A stretch of DNA of 64,000 bases. Source: Kolteria novifilia. Lineage in GTDB: Bacteria > Planctomycetota > Planctomycetia > Kolteriales > Kolteriaceae. Where the stretch lies: assembly GCA_007748055.1 (NCBI GenBank), contig CP036279.1, positions 558,001 to 622,000 on the forward strand. Direction: 5' to 3'. Below the pieces are notes generated by a model. The model saw only the letters and a list, made by a program, of their open reading frames with translations, ran no database searches and had not been told where the DNA came from. Made by a program: the position numbers and the translations under genes. Positions 1-12,500 of the stretch are shown here, piece after piece; position 1 is the first letter of the stretch; each line of letters opens with the position of its first letter.

Positions 1-348
1 CCGTTCGGCGTGAACCGACTCTGCATGGAACTCCAAACCGTCGTCCTCTACGTCCAGCCCGCAAATGTCGCGAAGGATTTCCTGGAATCGCTCCGGGGCA
101 GGATCGCCATACCCCAACAGATCGAGATCGCGGGTTGGGCGATGGACGTGCCCACTCCAGAGTTGGAACAGCATCGCGCCCTTCAAAATGAACTGGTCCC
201 GGTGGCGAGATTGCGAGAGACGGTAGAGGAGCCGTTCTAGGCCGTACCTGGTCAGCACAAGACCGAAGTCCTCTTTCTGTTGTTTCGCCTTGTTCATCAG
301 CCTCTGGCGAACGGAAGCGGCCATGTTCCGGGGATTCTCACGGGTCAT
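1..348 (-). CDS. AbiEii-type nucleotidyltransferase toxin (partial, runs off the left edge)
   Basis: This is the toxin half of a type IV AbiE toxin-antitoxin pair; family members are nucleotidyltransferase-fold proteins that block growth, and AbiE pairs cause abortive infection against phage. Only the first 116 codons lie in the window. They include the family hallmark 'FILKGAMLF' followed by 'RPTRDLDLLGYGD', the region carrying the nucleotidyltransferase G-x-x-[FL] and D-x-D metal-binding motifs. The start ATG at 348 overlaps the stop of the upstream antitoxin gene in an ATGA arrangement, so the pair is translationally coupled. No in-frame stop occurs before the edge. Family assignment rests on motifs read by eye; whether the C-terminal half is intact cannot be seen. 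Confidence 0.85.
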   Translation of the reverse strand, partial: MTRENPRNMAASVRQRLMNKAKQQKEDFGLVLTRYGLERLLYRLSQSRHRDQFILKGAMLFQLWSGHVHRPTRDLDLLGYGDPAPERFQEILRDICGLDVEDDGLEFHAESVHAER

Positions 349-947
349 GTCACCGCCTCCATGTAGGGCCGCATGACGTTCGACATCCGGCAGACTTTGG
401 CGGCAGCCCAGAGTTCATCGACTGTGGCTTTGCGTTGTCGCACGAAGTCACGTAGGGCCTCAATCGCGACATCCAGCCCGATCTTGTTGCGGTACTTGAA
501 ACAGTCGGCAACCGTTTTCGCTGCCGAGTAGATGCGGACTTTCACGCCGTCGACGTCGTGCTCTTCGACACCGAACGACAGTGCTTGACCAGAATAGCGA
601 ACTATCCGTAGCGGCGGGTAGTCGATCTTGGGAAGCCGGGCCTTCTCGCCGATCGCCAGCCAGATCTCAAACGGGGCCTGCGTGGTCAGGTCGTGGAATC
701 GAAGAGCGCTGAGCAGGCAGACGACGCCCTGCGGAACACGCTTACCGGCCTCGGCGATCGTACGATGCTCGCTTGGCTCAGAATCGGGCAGGGTGTACAG
801 ACCTCGGGCCGGACGCTCCAGCAGGCCCTCCGCGTAGAGCTTGTTGAGATAGACACCGGAGATACCGACCGCCTCCAGGTCGCGCGGGCGTAGAACCCCC
901 GCCTTCTTGAGCAGTTCGAGGATTCGATCTTTCTTGGTCATGGACAT
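345..947 (-). CDS. AbiEi-type antitoxin / winged-helix autoregulator
   Basis: This 200-residue protein is the antitoxin of the AbiE pair. The N-terminal ~60 residues look like the AbiEi winged helix-turn-helix ('DRILELLKKAGVLRPRDLEA', then 'LYAEGLLERPARGLYTLPD'), and the rest matches the AbiEi C-terminal domain ('VCLLSALRFHDLTTQAPFEIW', 'SAAKTVADCFKYRNKIGLD'). The reading frame stays open up to 1058. I place the start at the ATG at 947 (or 941), because the domain begins right there and a promoter-like region with an inverted repeat lies just upstream. It overlaps the toxin gene by 4 bp. By family knowledge AbiEi binds inverted repeats in its own promoter and represses the operon. Neutralisation of the toxin is inferred. 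Confidence 0.88.
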   Translation of the reverse strand: MSMTKKDRILELLKKAGVLRPRDLEAVGISGVYLNKLYAEGLLERPARGLYTLPDSEPSEHRTIAEAGKRVPQGVVCLLSALRFHDLTTQAPFEIWLAIGEKARLPKIDYPPLRIVRYSGQALSFGVEEHDVDGVKVRIYSAAKTVADCFKYRNKIGLDVAIEALRDFVRQRKATVDELWAAAKVCRMSNVMRPYMEAVT

Positions 948-958
948 AGTGAGTAATA

Positions 959-1015
959 GTCGGGAGATACAGATAAGTCCCGACATGATCTTACCTCTTG
1001 TCCGGAGAAAGGCAA
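959..1015 (-). promoter_or_regulatory. Putative promoter and operator of the AbiE pair
   Basis: A perfect 7-bp inverted repeat (gtcggga at 959-965, tcccgac at 978-984, 12-bp centre) sits 12 bp upstream of the AbiEi start. Reading the minus strand, TTGCCT (1015-1010) and TAAGAT (993-988) are separated by 16 bp and could be the -35 and -10 boxes, placing the transcript start inside the repeat. AbiEi proteins are known to autorepress through inverted repeats, so the location fits. The box matches are weak (4 of 6 each). Confidence 0.4.
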
Positions 1016-1226
1016 CCTCAGATCGGTGTCTGGCGAGCGGCGGGCTGGTTGCGACCACGCGGCCAATAACTCGGCGATTCTTCCTGTCTGGAAAACTGAA
1101 TTGTTCCCGTCACAACACGAGAAACGCCCCTTGGAGATGATCATCGAAAAGACTGCCATGGTTGGATGAGGTGTTTATAGGGCGCGTGTAGGTTCCCTGT
1201 GTCCGCGGAGCGCGGATTTTTCGAGC

Positions 1227-1814
1227 GGGATCGCGGGCTTCGTTCTCGCCAACGGCTCGATGAGCAGCAACCAGTCCGGCGAAGGTGAAATCCGCCGTCA
1301 ACTGATCGAGCGAGATCTTGTCGATTGCATGATCGCCCTTCCCGGCCAACTCATCTACACGACGCAGATTCCCGTCTGCCTGTGGTTCGTCGCCCGCAAC
1401 AAGAAGAACGGCAAGTTTCGCGATCATCGCGGCGAGACACTGTTCATCGACGCCCGAAAACTCGGCGCACTCATCGACCGCACGCATCGTGAACTCTCCG
1501 ACGACGAGATCGGCCGCATCGCCAAGACCTATCACGCGTGGCGCGGCGAGAAGGGCGCGGGCAAGTACGAAGACATTGCCGGGGTCTGCAAGAGCGCCAG
1601 CAGGGAAGAGATCGAAAGCCACGGCCACGTGCTCACGCCCGGCCGATACGTCGGGGCCGAAGTGGCCGAAGACGATGACGACATGCCCTTCGAGGAACGC
1701 ATGGAACAATTGACCGCGAAGCTGAAAGGTCAGTTCGCCGAATCGTCCAAGCTGGAGAAAGCGATCCTCAAGAATCTGGCGAGCCTCGGCTTTACCGGCA
1801 AGGAGTCGCCATGA
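1227..1814 (+). pseudogene. hsdM: Type I restriction-modification methyltransferase (HsdM), C-terminal remnant
   Basis: The frame reads '[20 protein letters not shown]', '[20 protein letters not shown]' and '[12 protein letters not shown]', which is the C-terminal third of the HsdM N6-adenine methyltransferase subunit, starting just past the NPPF catalytic motif. Homology begins near 1227; the ~60 bp before it (in-frame stop at 1167-1169) are unrelated, so about two thirds of the gene, including the SAM-binding and catalytic motifs, is missing. The ATG at 1260 is an internal methionine, not a real start. The stop at 1812-1814 overlaps the ATG of the next gene, a leftover of the original operon. 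The fragment cannot be an active methylase. The AbiE pair lies directly across the breakpoint on the other strand. Confidence 0.85.
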
Positions 1815-2749
1815 CGAAGAAGCGGCTTCCCTCTGCGGCATCGTCGCTTCCGAGCGGGTTCACGGACCTGCTCGGCGAGGTGAAGCTGCGCATCCAGACG
1901 GCCCAGACGCGGGCGATGTTCTCGGTCAACGCCGAGTTGATCCGGCTGTATTGGGACATCGGCCGCCTGATCGAGGACCGTCAGCAACGAGAAGGCTGGG
2001 GAGCCTCCGTCATCCCCCGCCTGTCGGCCGAGCTACGCAACGAACTTCCGGAAATCAAAGGATTCTCACAGCGCAACATCGGCAACATGATCGCCTTTTA
2101 TCGGGCATACCCGCGCCCCGAGGAATTTTTGCAGCAAGCTGCTGCAAAATTGCCAGCCCCAGAGAAAGTGCAGCAGGCTGCTGCAAAAACAGGGATCTCG
2201 TCAAAAGAGCCACAGCCCGTGGCACAAATGGCGGAATCCCTGCTTTGGACAATCCCCTGGTACCACCACTTCGTCTTGCTGCAAAAGGTGAAAGACCTCA
2301 CGGCCCGCCGCTGGTACATGGAGCGGACGCTGGTCAACGGCTGGAGCCGCAATGTCCTCACGCTGATGATCGAATCCGAAGCCCATCGGCGCACGGGCAA
2401 GGCCGTCAGCAACTTCGAGCGGCAACTCCTCGCACAACAGTCTGACCTGGTCCAGCAAACGCTCAAGGACCCCTACATCTTCGACTTCCTCACGCTCGAC
2501 GAACCGTTCCACGAGCGGGAACTCGAAACCGCACTCCTCCGCCTCCTTGCGAACTCCGGAACTGACGGGACCAAAGCCCCCTTCTTCCCAATCCGAAACG
2601 AGGCGAGAATGGGCACAACCACTGTCAACCGCCACCAGCGTTCTTCTGGCCCTAGCATGAGATCTTGGCCTACTCGACCGGGCCAGCGAATTGCGACCTC
2701 GAAGCGACCTCAGCATCATGGAAAGCCCTCGCCCCATTCAGGCGAGTGA
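1811..2749 (+). pseudogene. DUF1016 (YhcG-like PDDEXK nuclease) gene, C-terminal nuclease domain lost
   Basis: The first ~245 residues match the N-terminal DUF1016 domain: 'LIRLYWDIGRLIEDRQ', 'GFSQRNIGNMIAFYRAYP', 'LLWTIPWYHHFVLLQKVKD', 'RRWYMERTLVNGWSRNVL' and 'DPYIFDFLTLDEPFHERELE'. In intact relatives this is followed by a PDDEXK nuclease domain. Here the frame turns into unrelated sequence after about residue 250 (near 2560) and stops at 2749, so the nuclease half is gone. It overlaps the hsdM remnant by ATGA; DUF1016 genes are frequent companions inside hsdM/S/R operons. An alanine/glutamine-rich insert with repeated 'QQAAAK' lies at about residues 103-125. I call it a broken gene; expression of a non-catalytic N-terminal domain is possible. 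Confidence 0.8.
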
Positions 2750-3518
2750 TCCGCCATGACATCCAGCCACGCTGATCTTGGCTTGCAAAGCCAAACTCGC
2801 AACCGTTCCAGTGATGCCAGAAACCAAGATTTCCGGGACTAGCTGTCGGTTCTCAAGCCGTGTTGAAGTACAAGAGATTCGTCAAATTTGAGCGTGCCAA
2901 ACTCATGCCGACAACACCGGACGGTAAGGATCGCGACAACGGGAGTACAATCGAAACAATTTTAAATTGGTCATTTTGACGTAACTCAAGACGGGCCAAG
3001 GAGAGAATTGCGTGCCACGTTTACCGTGCGGTATTTGCACCAGAAATTTCACATGACAAACGCGGATCCGGTGCTAGTCTTTGTTCCGACAAACCAGTCC
3101 GAACAAGTGACAGGATTGCGGCAGTCGGGCGTGGCATTGCACGCTTGCCTGGAATCCCCAATCTCTCGAGCGCTTGGGTGAACCGTGAATCGAGCGTGCG
3201 ATGTTGGGCCGTCACTTGTTCGCATGAGGAGCGATCAACCCAGGGATGGTTGAGCGGGACCTTCCATCCACTCCGTGAACCCAGAACGAACATGATGGCA
3301 TTGGCGAGCTGCTCCTGAACGAGCCGGTGCTCCGCCAATGTTGACAAACAGTCGAACGGCCTAGTGGGGCTAGAGGCTACGACTGCGCGCCGATTTAGGT
3401 TCCCGACCGGAAGGAAACTGGATCGTCGTGCTTCGTTTGCCTCGCTTTTGAACTTCATCAATTCGATTCACTGTCCGGATGTTGGCATCAGGAACTGTTG
3501 CCCGACAGGAGTACCGCT
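2750..3518. other. 769-bp intergenic region with one long-range inverted repeat
   Basis: No convincing coding frame is seen on either strand. A perfect 12-bp inverted repeat (cgaacaagtgac at 3100-3111 and gtcacttgttcg at 3211-3222) encloses 99 bp. Composition is less GC-rich than the flanks. It probably holds the promoter of the giant RHS gene, but no clear -35/-10 pair was recognised. Confidence 0.5.
3507..3511 (+). promoter_or_regulatory. Ribosome binding site that sets the start of the giant RHS gene
   Basis: AGGAG at 3507-3511 lies 7 bases before the ATG at 3519. The frame could also open at a TTG at 3498, but that codon would place this Shine-Dalgarno inside the gene, so 3519 is preferred. 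Confidence 0.75.
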
Positions 3519-6500
3519 ATGCGCATTCCCCTTTCCATCCTTCCTGTCCAAACTTCTCGTGAGAAGTCGAGCAAGGGGACCAGGAACCACGCGCGTCCTC
3601 CCCACTTCGGGCTGGAGGCCCTGGAGCCAAGAGAGACGCCGACCGACTACGCATGGTCGAGCCTTCCCTTCCTGCCAGCTCTCTTCGGCCTGACGCCTCA
3701 AGCGATGGCTGACAGCGAGGAACAACCCTCCGTCCAACGACGGACCAACTCAACGACACCTCCTTCAATGCCGATCGTCGAGGCCGAACCAGGGCTTGGG
3801 GAAGAAGGTGAGGTCGATAGCCGGTCGACACGCCGATCACGATTGCGTCGCGATCCTGCGGTCTTCGCGTCGCAGGTCTCAACGACTCACGACGACACTT
3901 CCGAGGTAAAGGACGAACTCAACCCTCTCCCTGACGACATATTCTCGGTAAGCGACGCGTCTAGCGGTTCGAGTGGCTCGGCTCGTCGATCGGACTCCTT
4001 TGTTGGGTTCGCCGACCAACAGCGTCCAACAGCGCCCCTCGAATCGAGCCGGATCGAGATGTTCGGCGGATTGGGGGGCGATGGAGGAGGCAATACTGGC
4101 AACTTCTCCGTGTCAGGCCCATCTCCCCAGTTCCTTTCGGATGCCGAGGAAGCTGTCTCTGTGGGCGAAGATTTGATCGCGGCCCCATTGGTGACGGAAC
4201 CGCTCGCGCCAGCGCAGACCCAGATGGCGAGCATGACATCGCTTCCATCCGAGATCACCCTCAACGCGACCGTCCGCGACTTCATGGACTCGCATCCAGA
4301 CTTCGAGGGAAGCTCGACGGGACTCACCACCGGCTTGGTGGAGTCGACGCTAGGTTCGGATGACGATCCGGTCTTCGCGGGGCCCGATGGTAGTGGAGCC
4401 ATCACGTCCTCGGCGACCTTCGATCAATGGTATGAGGACGTCGCGGGCGTCAACACGAAGACGACGCTGCCATTGACGTTGACGGAAACGTCGGCTGGTT
4501 CCGGCATCTACGGCTACAGCTCCAATAGCTTCTTTCCGATCGACAACCAGTTGTTCGGGAACGAAGGTCGGTCGCACAACTTTCACTTCACTCTCGAACT
4601 CGACTCTCGGTTCACGTATCGGGGAGGCGAAACGTTCTCCTTCACCGGTGACGACGATCTCTGGGTCTTTGTCAACGATGAGCTTGTCGTCGATCTCGGC
4701 GGGGTCCATGGGGCCGCGTCGGGAAGTGTCGACCTCGACACCCTTGGATTGACCCTAGGCGAAACCTATTCTTTCGATCTCTTCTTCGCCGAACGACACA
4801 CGACTCAGTCGAACTTCCAGATCGAAACGTCAATCGAACTCGTGACGGAGCCGCCCACCATCGAAGGGCTTCCCGCTCTTGTCAACGACGATGTGATCAC
4901 GGATCTCATCCAGCTCGACGGAATCAACGACGAGATCTTGGTACGTCTCGCCGACGAGGATGGGCAGCTCGGCAAGCCACAACGCTATGCATCCGGCGGC
5001 GCTGCTCCCTCCGCCGTCGTCACCGGTGACCTGATCGGCGACTGGCGAACGGATATCGCGATTGGGCACACCGATGGTAGTGTCACGTTTCTTGAGAACG
5101 TCGGAGCCGGTACCTTTCAGCCTCGTGCCGATCTGACGGTCACCGGGCTTGGGGTGGTCACTTCTATCGCGGCTGAGGACTTTGACTCCGACGGCGACTT
5201 GGATCTCATCGTCAACGGCACCGATCGTGTCATCCAGCTCGTGAACGATCATGTCGCTCCAGCCTCGGCCATCGTCAATGGCGACTTTTCCGAGGGAACC
5301 ACTGGATGGACAACGACGACCTCCGTCGACGTCGACAATGAAGTCGCTTGGCTCAACGAGGACGACACGAACCTGCTCACGACGATCTCGCAAGAGTTTG
5401 TCGTTCCCGGCGGCGCGACGACCCTCTCGTTTGATCTGTTGTCGCTCGGGCTGGACCCACAGGAAGATGGTTCCATTCCCGATGCCTTCGAGGCGTCTCT
5501 CCTCGAATCATCGACGAACGTCTCGCTCGTCCCAACCATCGGTTCGGGAACGACGTCGTTTTTCAACGCGAATCCCGACGACGAAACGAGAATGGGAAGC
5601 GGCGTCACCGTTGCCGACACCAGGATCACCCTCGATGTCTCGGGACTAGCAGCGGGGACGGTCGCGACGCTCTACTTCGACCTGATCGGCAACCCTTCGG
5701 ATAAGGGATCCGCCGCAGCCATCGACAACGTCGAGCTACTGCCCTTGGATGTCGGGCAAGAAGGGTTCAGCGCGATCACCCTGACAGCTCCGGCGGGAAT
5801 CACCGGTGAGGCAGCTACCGGTGATGTCGATAGCGACACTTTCGCGGACGCGGTCGTCGCGGATGACACGGGAGCCCTACTCGCGGTCTATCTCGGCGAC
5901 GGCGCTGGCGTTCTGACCTACACCGACCCCGCGACGCTCACGGCAGGCGAGCAGACGGCGGCGAGCGAACTCTTCACGAACGACACGACGCGTCAGGAAC
6001 TCCTCATTGAGGAGATCCCCGATGAAGTCGGTCGGTTCTTCGTCGTCGACTCCGCGACCGCATCGACCTTCCACTACGACACTTCCGGGAACTTGCTCAC
6101 GGAGACGCTGCTTGGAACGTTGACACAGCCGCGTGGCGTCACCTCGAACAGCACGGGAAGCACCCGCTGGACGGCATCCCAAGACGGAACCGTTCTCGTG
6201 ACACAACGAGACGGCACGATCTTGGCTGAATGGACGGCGACGGAGGCGGTTGACATCTCCGGGATCGCCACCGACGAGACCAACCTCTGGCTCCTCGATG
6301 CGGGACGAGGACGCGTCGACTACTTCGAGGAAAGAGCGGCCACGATCAACGGCAGTCACACTGCCGACGGCGGATTCCTTCTCGATGCGGCCAACGCGAG
6401 TCCCAGTGGAATCACGACGGACGGCTCAACGATCTGGATTAGCGACGATGTCGCCGACGCCGTCTTCCTCTACGACACGGCCGGTACGCTCTTGGGGCAG

Positions 6501-9500
6501 TGGACGCTCGATGGGGCGAATCTCGACGCCTCGGGCCTGACGCTCAATCCGGCGGGAGTCGCTCTTGGAAGCACCGAGTTGTGGGTCGTCGATCGTGCCG
6601 ACGCGATGGTCTACTACTATGAAGCCGGCCTCGCCCAGCTCAACGGCTCCCTCTCGGCCACCGGCACGTTCAATCTTGCCGTCGGCAACGCTTCCCCCGA
6701 GGGGATCGCCGATCCGGTCAATCAGATCGGTCTCGATGAGCGAGTCTTCGATCTTATCTCGGTCGCTGGCGAACTCGATGAGTGGTCCTTCTCGGCAAGT
6801 ACCGGTCAACAGATACTTGTCCAGGCCGCTCTCGGTAGCGACAAAGGCTTCCACCTTCAACTCGCCAGTCCAACCGGAAACGTTCTTATTGACGGGCCAT
6901 TTGATTCGTCTGGGCCAATATTGCTGAACGAGACAGGTGACTTTACTCTGACAGTAAGTGGCAACGCTGTTGGCGAATACGCCTTCCGAATTTGGGAAGT
7001 TGAGAGTGGGGAGAATCCTCCAGCAGCGGCACTTGTCGAATACGATGGCCTAGTCGACGCGTCAACGTCATCTGTGGCGGTGTTCTCAAACACCACCTTC
7101 CAGCGCCAAGACGATGAGCTTCTTGTCGACATGCTGTCGGCCAATATCGGTAGTGAGCGCCTCGGCCCTGTCGTCGTGGCGGCGGTTGATCGCGTTGCGC
7201 CAGCCACATCTTCTCTCGTAAACCCAGCTGATATCCATCTGGATGGCCGCCCAATTGTAGCGTTCGCAGGCGACCGACACGCTCCAGGGCTGATCCCCGG
7301 CTCGGTCAGTGAAACGCACACCATACGGTTCACGAGTTCTGACGGTCTACGATTCACACCTTACCTCGACCTTCTTGCTCCAGACAACTCAGCTCCTGTC
7401 TTCACATCCTCACCAATTGTTTCCGTTCAAGAAGGTTCCACGTATACATATCCTCCTTCTGTAGTAGACTACGACGACGATCCGCTTCGCTTCAGCCTAC
7501 TTTCTACTCCCTCCGGATTAGATATCGATCCTGACACGGGTGAGTTGTTTTGGGCTCCCGCTGAGTCGGACCTCGGGCGCCATAGTGTGGAGATTCTCGT
7601 CGAGGATGGTCGGGGCGGCGCCGCACGCCAGGCTTTCACCGTTCAAGTCAACCCTTCTGGAAACGCTGATCCAACTTTCACTTCACTGCCAAATGCGCTC
7701 AGTGTACTTGTGGACAGCCAGCTATCCGCTGCGGTGATCGCCGATGATACAGATGGCGACATGGTGTCCTATGCGATCCTCGATGGTCCGAGTGGGCTCG
7801 TGATTGGCCAAAACACGGGAGTGCTTTCCTGGGCGCCGTCGGCGGCCGAACTAGGAGAGCACACGGTCACCGTCCTGGCTGTTGATGGCCGTGGGGGCTC
7901 CGCCACTGCGAATGTTTCTATCGAAGTCATCAGCGTCCCATCGGCCTCCATCTCCGGAGTCACCTTCTATGACAAGAATGGCGATGGCAGCCAACAGTTT
8001 GGCGACTTACTGGTCGCCAGCCGCAACACTGATTCGATAAGCCGCTTTAGCATCGACGCTGGTGCATACGTTGGCCTTGCGGTACCTGTCGGCTTCGGTG
8101 GACTCAATGGTCCTAACGGTATCGCTGTAGGCCCTGATGGCTACTTGTACGCTAACAGCGCCGATCCAGACCAAGTACTCCGCTTCGATCTCACAACAAC
8201 TAGCGCCTTGAGTCCGTTTGGCTCTGGTGTCGGCATGAGCGTTCCGAATGGCTTAGCATTTGGCCCTTCCGGTGACCTCTATGTCGCTGACTTCCAGATC
8301 GATCAAATCATTCAACTAAGTGGACAGGATGGCTCTCTCGTCCGAAGCCTAAGCCATCCAGCACTCGATGGTCCAGGTGGTATCACTCTTGGCCCGGACG
8401 GCTTCCTCTACGTGGGCGGCTACTACTCGGACAACGTGCTTAAGCTTGATCCGGAACTGGGAGTGGCTGTCCCGTTCGTAGCGTCAGGAAGCGGTGGATT
8501 GAACGGAGTGAAAGGACTCACGTTCGGGCCTTCTGGTGATCTCTTTGTTTCGAGTTCCGTGAACAGTCACATCCTTCGCTTTGACGCTCAATCCGGCGCC
8601 TTCATCGAGTCATTTGCATCGGGAAGCGGGCTCGGCGATCCCTTCGGAATCGAGTTCGGCCCCGACGGCCACCTCTACGTCGGCAACCATGCGGGCAACA
8701 ACGTCCTGAAATTCGACGGCACTACCGGAGACTACTTGGCAACGTTGGACCCTGTTGGATCGATCAACTATCCGACATTTCTCACGGTGTCACCTGAATC
8801 GGAGGCCCGCGTTGGACATCAAGGTGTGTTTATTGACACAAACAACAATGGGATACGAGATGAGGGAGAACATTTCACTACGACTAACGGCTCCGGAGAG
8901 TACCGGTTCGACGGTCTTGCGCCTGGACACTACGCTGTAGTCATCGAAACGAGTGACGAGTGGCATGCGAACAGCACAAGCACTCAGATCTTGGTAGTTG
9001 GCACCGGTGAATCGTCCATCGCCGATTTCGCTCTGTCGCGAGAGCAGCTTGTTCCGCCCGGTTCCATTTCTGGATCGGTGTTTGATGACAAGGACGGAGA
9101 TGGGACTCAGACGACTGGCGATCTGCTGGTTGCCAGTCGTAACACGGACTCCGTCAGTCGTTTCGACATCGCCACTGGTGCCTATACCGACCTTGCCGTA
9201 CCTGTCGGCTTCGGAGGACTCAACGCTCCCAATGGAGTCGCTATCGGCCCCGACGGATACTTGTACGTGAACAGCGCCGATACGGATGAAGTGCTCCGGT
9301 ACGATCTCACGACAGGTAGTGCATTGGGTTCTTTTGGATCGAATGCTGGGTTGAGTGTTCCCAACGGATTGGCTTTCGACCTCGGTGGTGAGGTATACGT
9401 CGCAGACTATCAGGCCAACCAAGTCATACAGCTCAGCGGAATCGATGGCTCTTTCGTGCGAAGCATGACCTTCCCCGAACTAAGTGGGCCGGGAGGTATC

Positions 9501-12500
9501 ACCCTGGGGCCAGATGGCTGCCTCTACGTCGGCGGCTACGCATCAGACAATGTACTCAAACTTGACCCAGCAACGGGAACGGCTGTCCCTTTCGTCACGT
9601 CAGGTAGTGGTGGCTTGGATGGAGTGGCCGGTCTAACGTTTGGGCCTTCAGGTGATCTCTTTGTCGCGAGCAGCCTAAACAATCGAGTTCTTCGCTATGA
9701 CGGCGCGTCAGGACACTTCGTGGATGTCTTCGCGTTTGGTGGAGGCATGGGTGGGCCCTTTGGGCTGGCATTTGGGCCAGATCGCCATCTCTACGTCGCA
9801 AATCGGAGCGGCAATAACGTTCTAAAGTTCGATGGACGCAGCGGCGTACACCTGGCAACGCTCGATTCTGGAGGAACAATCAACTATCCAACATTTCTCA
9901 CAATGTCCTCAGATTCAGAGTGGGGTCTATTGAATCGAGTCGTCTTTCTCGATTCGGACGGAGATGGTCTGCGAGGCGAGGGAGAAGTGTTCACGTTCAC
10001 GGATGAATTCGGTCACTACGCATTCGAGGGACTAGCTCCCGGCGACTACGTCGTCGCAGTTGAAGCTGAGTACGGTTGGCAGCCAACCGGCAGCAGCACC
10101 AAAGTGGTATCGGTGTCGTCGGGTCAGGATACAACGACTGAATTCGGATCGCAATCCATTGCAGGAATCGATCCGGCTTCCATAGAAGGCCATGTATTTA
10201 ATGATCGTGACGGAGACGGACAGCAGAACGGCTCAACTCTACTTGTTTCGAGTTCCGATAGTGACTCCGTGACCTCGTTTGACGCCGGTACGGGCGAGCC
10301 TTTGGGAGCCCTCTTCTCAGTACGACATGGCGGCATCTGGAGCCCTCATGGACTGAGCTATGGCCCCGATGGCAACCTGTATGTCTCCGATGCCGGCAAT
10401 GATCGAGTGTTGCGGTACACTCCATCTGGCACATTCCTCGACGTGTTTGCTTCCGGAGGAGGTCTCGACAGTTCGCACGGTTTGGTATTTGGTTCACACG
10501 GAGTTCTCTACGTAGCTGGTTTCCTATCAGATGACGTCCATCAGTTCGACGCAACCACTGGTGCTTGGCTTGGGAATCTGTCGCTTCCGTCCACCGATGG
10601 AACGTCTGCACTAGCATTCGGCCCAGATGGCTGGCTCTACATTGCAGGCTTTGCTTCAAGCAATGTTCTTCGCTACGACCCGGTAACTGGTGTGAGTGAA
10701 ACGTTTGTCGCAAGTGGATCCGGTGGACTTCATGGCGCTGATGGTCTTACGTTTGGCCAGGATGGCAATCTTTATGTCGCTAGTCGTTATACAGATAATG
10801 TCCTAAGGTACGATGGTCTGACGGGAACGTTCCTTGACACGTTCGCAACGGGAGGAGGTTTGGCCGACCCGTTTGGGCTTGACTTTGGGCCGGATGGCGA
10901 TCTCTATGTCAGCAACCGTGGAAGTGACAACGTATTGCGCTATGACGGTCAATCGGGTCAGTTTCTCGGCGTGTTCGCGACCGGCGGCATTGACCGCCCG
11001 ACCTATCTACTGTTTCCCGATACCGCGGAAGGGTCGCTTGAAGGTTGGACTGTGTTCCTCGACTACGATGGGGACGGTAGACGAGATTTCAACGAATCGT
11101 GGACCTTGACAGACCGCTACGGCCAGTACGTGTTCCCGAACCTTCAACCCGGGAACTATACAGTCGCTCTTGAAGCTCCGCCGCTCTGGCTTGTCACCAC
11201 ACCAAGTTCGGGACGCTACACACACTCTCTCATAGCGGGCCAAACGGTAAACACAGATAACTTTGGACTCCGTTTCGACGAAGGGGCGTCCTCAAATCAA
11301 CCTCCGATGTTCTCCGGCACTCCTGAAACCGTATCCGTTGTTGGCGATTTGTACACATATTCTCCATCCGCAATCGATCCGGAAGGGCAGGATGTCTACC
11401 TAGAACTCCTCGCCGGCCCAGCGGGCATGGTGTTGGATGAGGTTGGCGGCACACTAAGCTGGGTGCCGGTAGCTGATCAAGTCGGTCCTCATGATGTCAC
11501 TGTCCGTGCATACGACGAGATTGGCGACTGGTCAGATCTCACTATCACTGTCACAGCGTATGATGGCCTTACCATCGACTCTCAACCAGTGCAGTTCGCC
11601 ATGGATGGCCAACCCTACGCCTATGCAGTAACCGTAGTAGATCCGAGCGATCAAGTGCTCCAGTACTACCTCGACGATGCACCGGGGGGAATGAGCATCG
11701 ACATCGAGACCGGGCTGCTTGAATGGATGCCGACGTCTGCCGATGTCGGCTCCAACCTTGTGACCGTTCGTGTAGCGAATGGTGGAGGCAGAGATGCTTA
11801 CCAATCATTCTCCCTCAAGGTGTTGGCGTCGACGGAACTCTCCTTGATCGGGAATCCTCCAACCACAAATACCGCAGGTGAACCATATCGTTATCGATTC
11901 ACCGCCGAGGGAGAAATAGGTCCTGTCGACTTCGAGCTCGTCGAATCCCCCTCAACGATGACGATTGATTCACGATCCGGCATCCTAAGCTGGTTCCCTG
12001 ATCTGTCTGATATTGGAGGCCACGTCGTAACGGTTCGTGCTCACGATGAGTTTGGTCGGTCTGATGAAGTCAGCTATTCCTTGGAGATCACAGCCGACGT
12101 GGAGGCTCCGTCGGTGAGCATCTTGACTTCGAAAGCCTTGGTCGGACCTGATGAAGTCGTCACGATCGAAGTCATCGCGCGAGACAATCTCGCCGTGTCG
12201 AGCCTGATCGTAACCTCTAGCGGCATTCCCATTTCACTCGACGCCCAGAATCAGGCGGAACTGTCATTCGCTATGTCAGGTGTGCAGGGAGTATCCGCCA
12301 CGGCTGTCGACGCCGCTGGAAATGAAGCGGTTGCTTTCCAGACGATTCGCGTCTTCGATCCGGCCGACACGACGCCGCCGGTCGTCACCATCACCAGTCC
12401 GCAGCCGGGCGACACGATCACGTATCTCACCGATGTTGTCGGCACCGTGACCGACGACAACCTCGAGTTCGTCGAACTCGCCCTCGCCGACTACAGTGCC

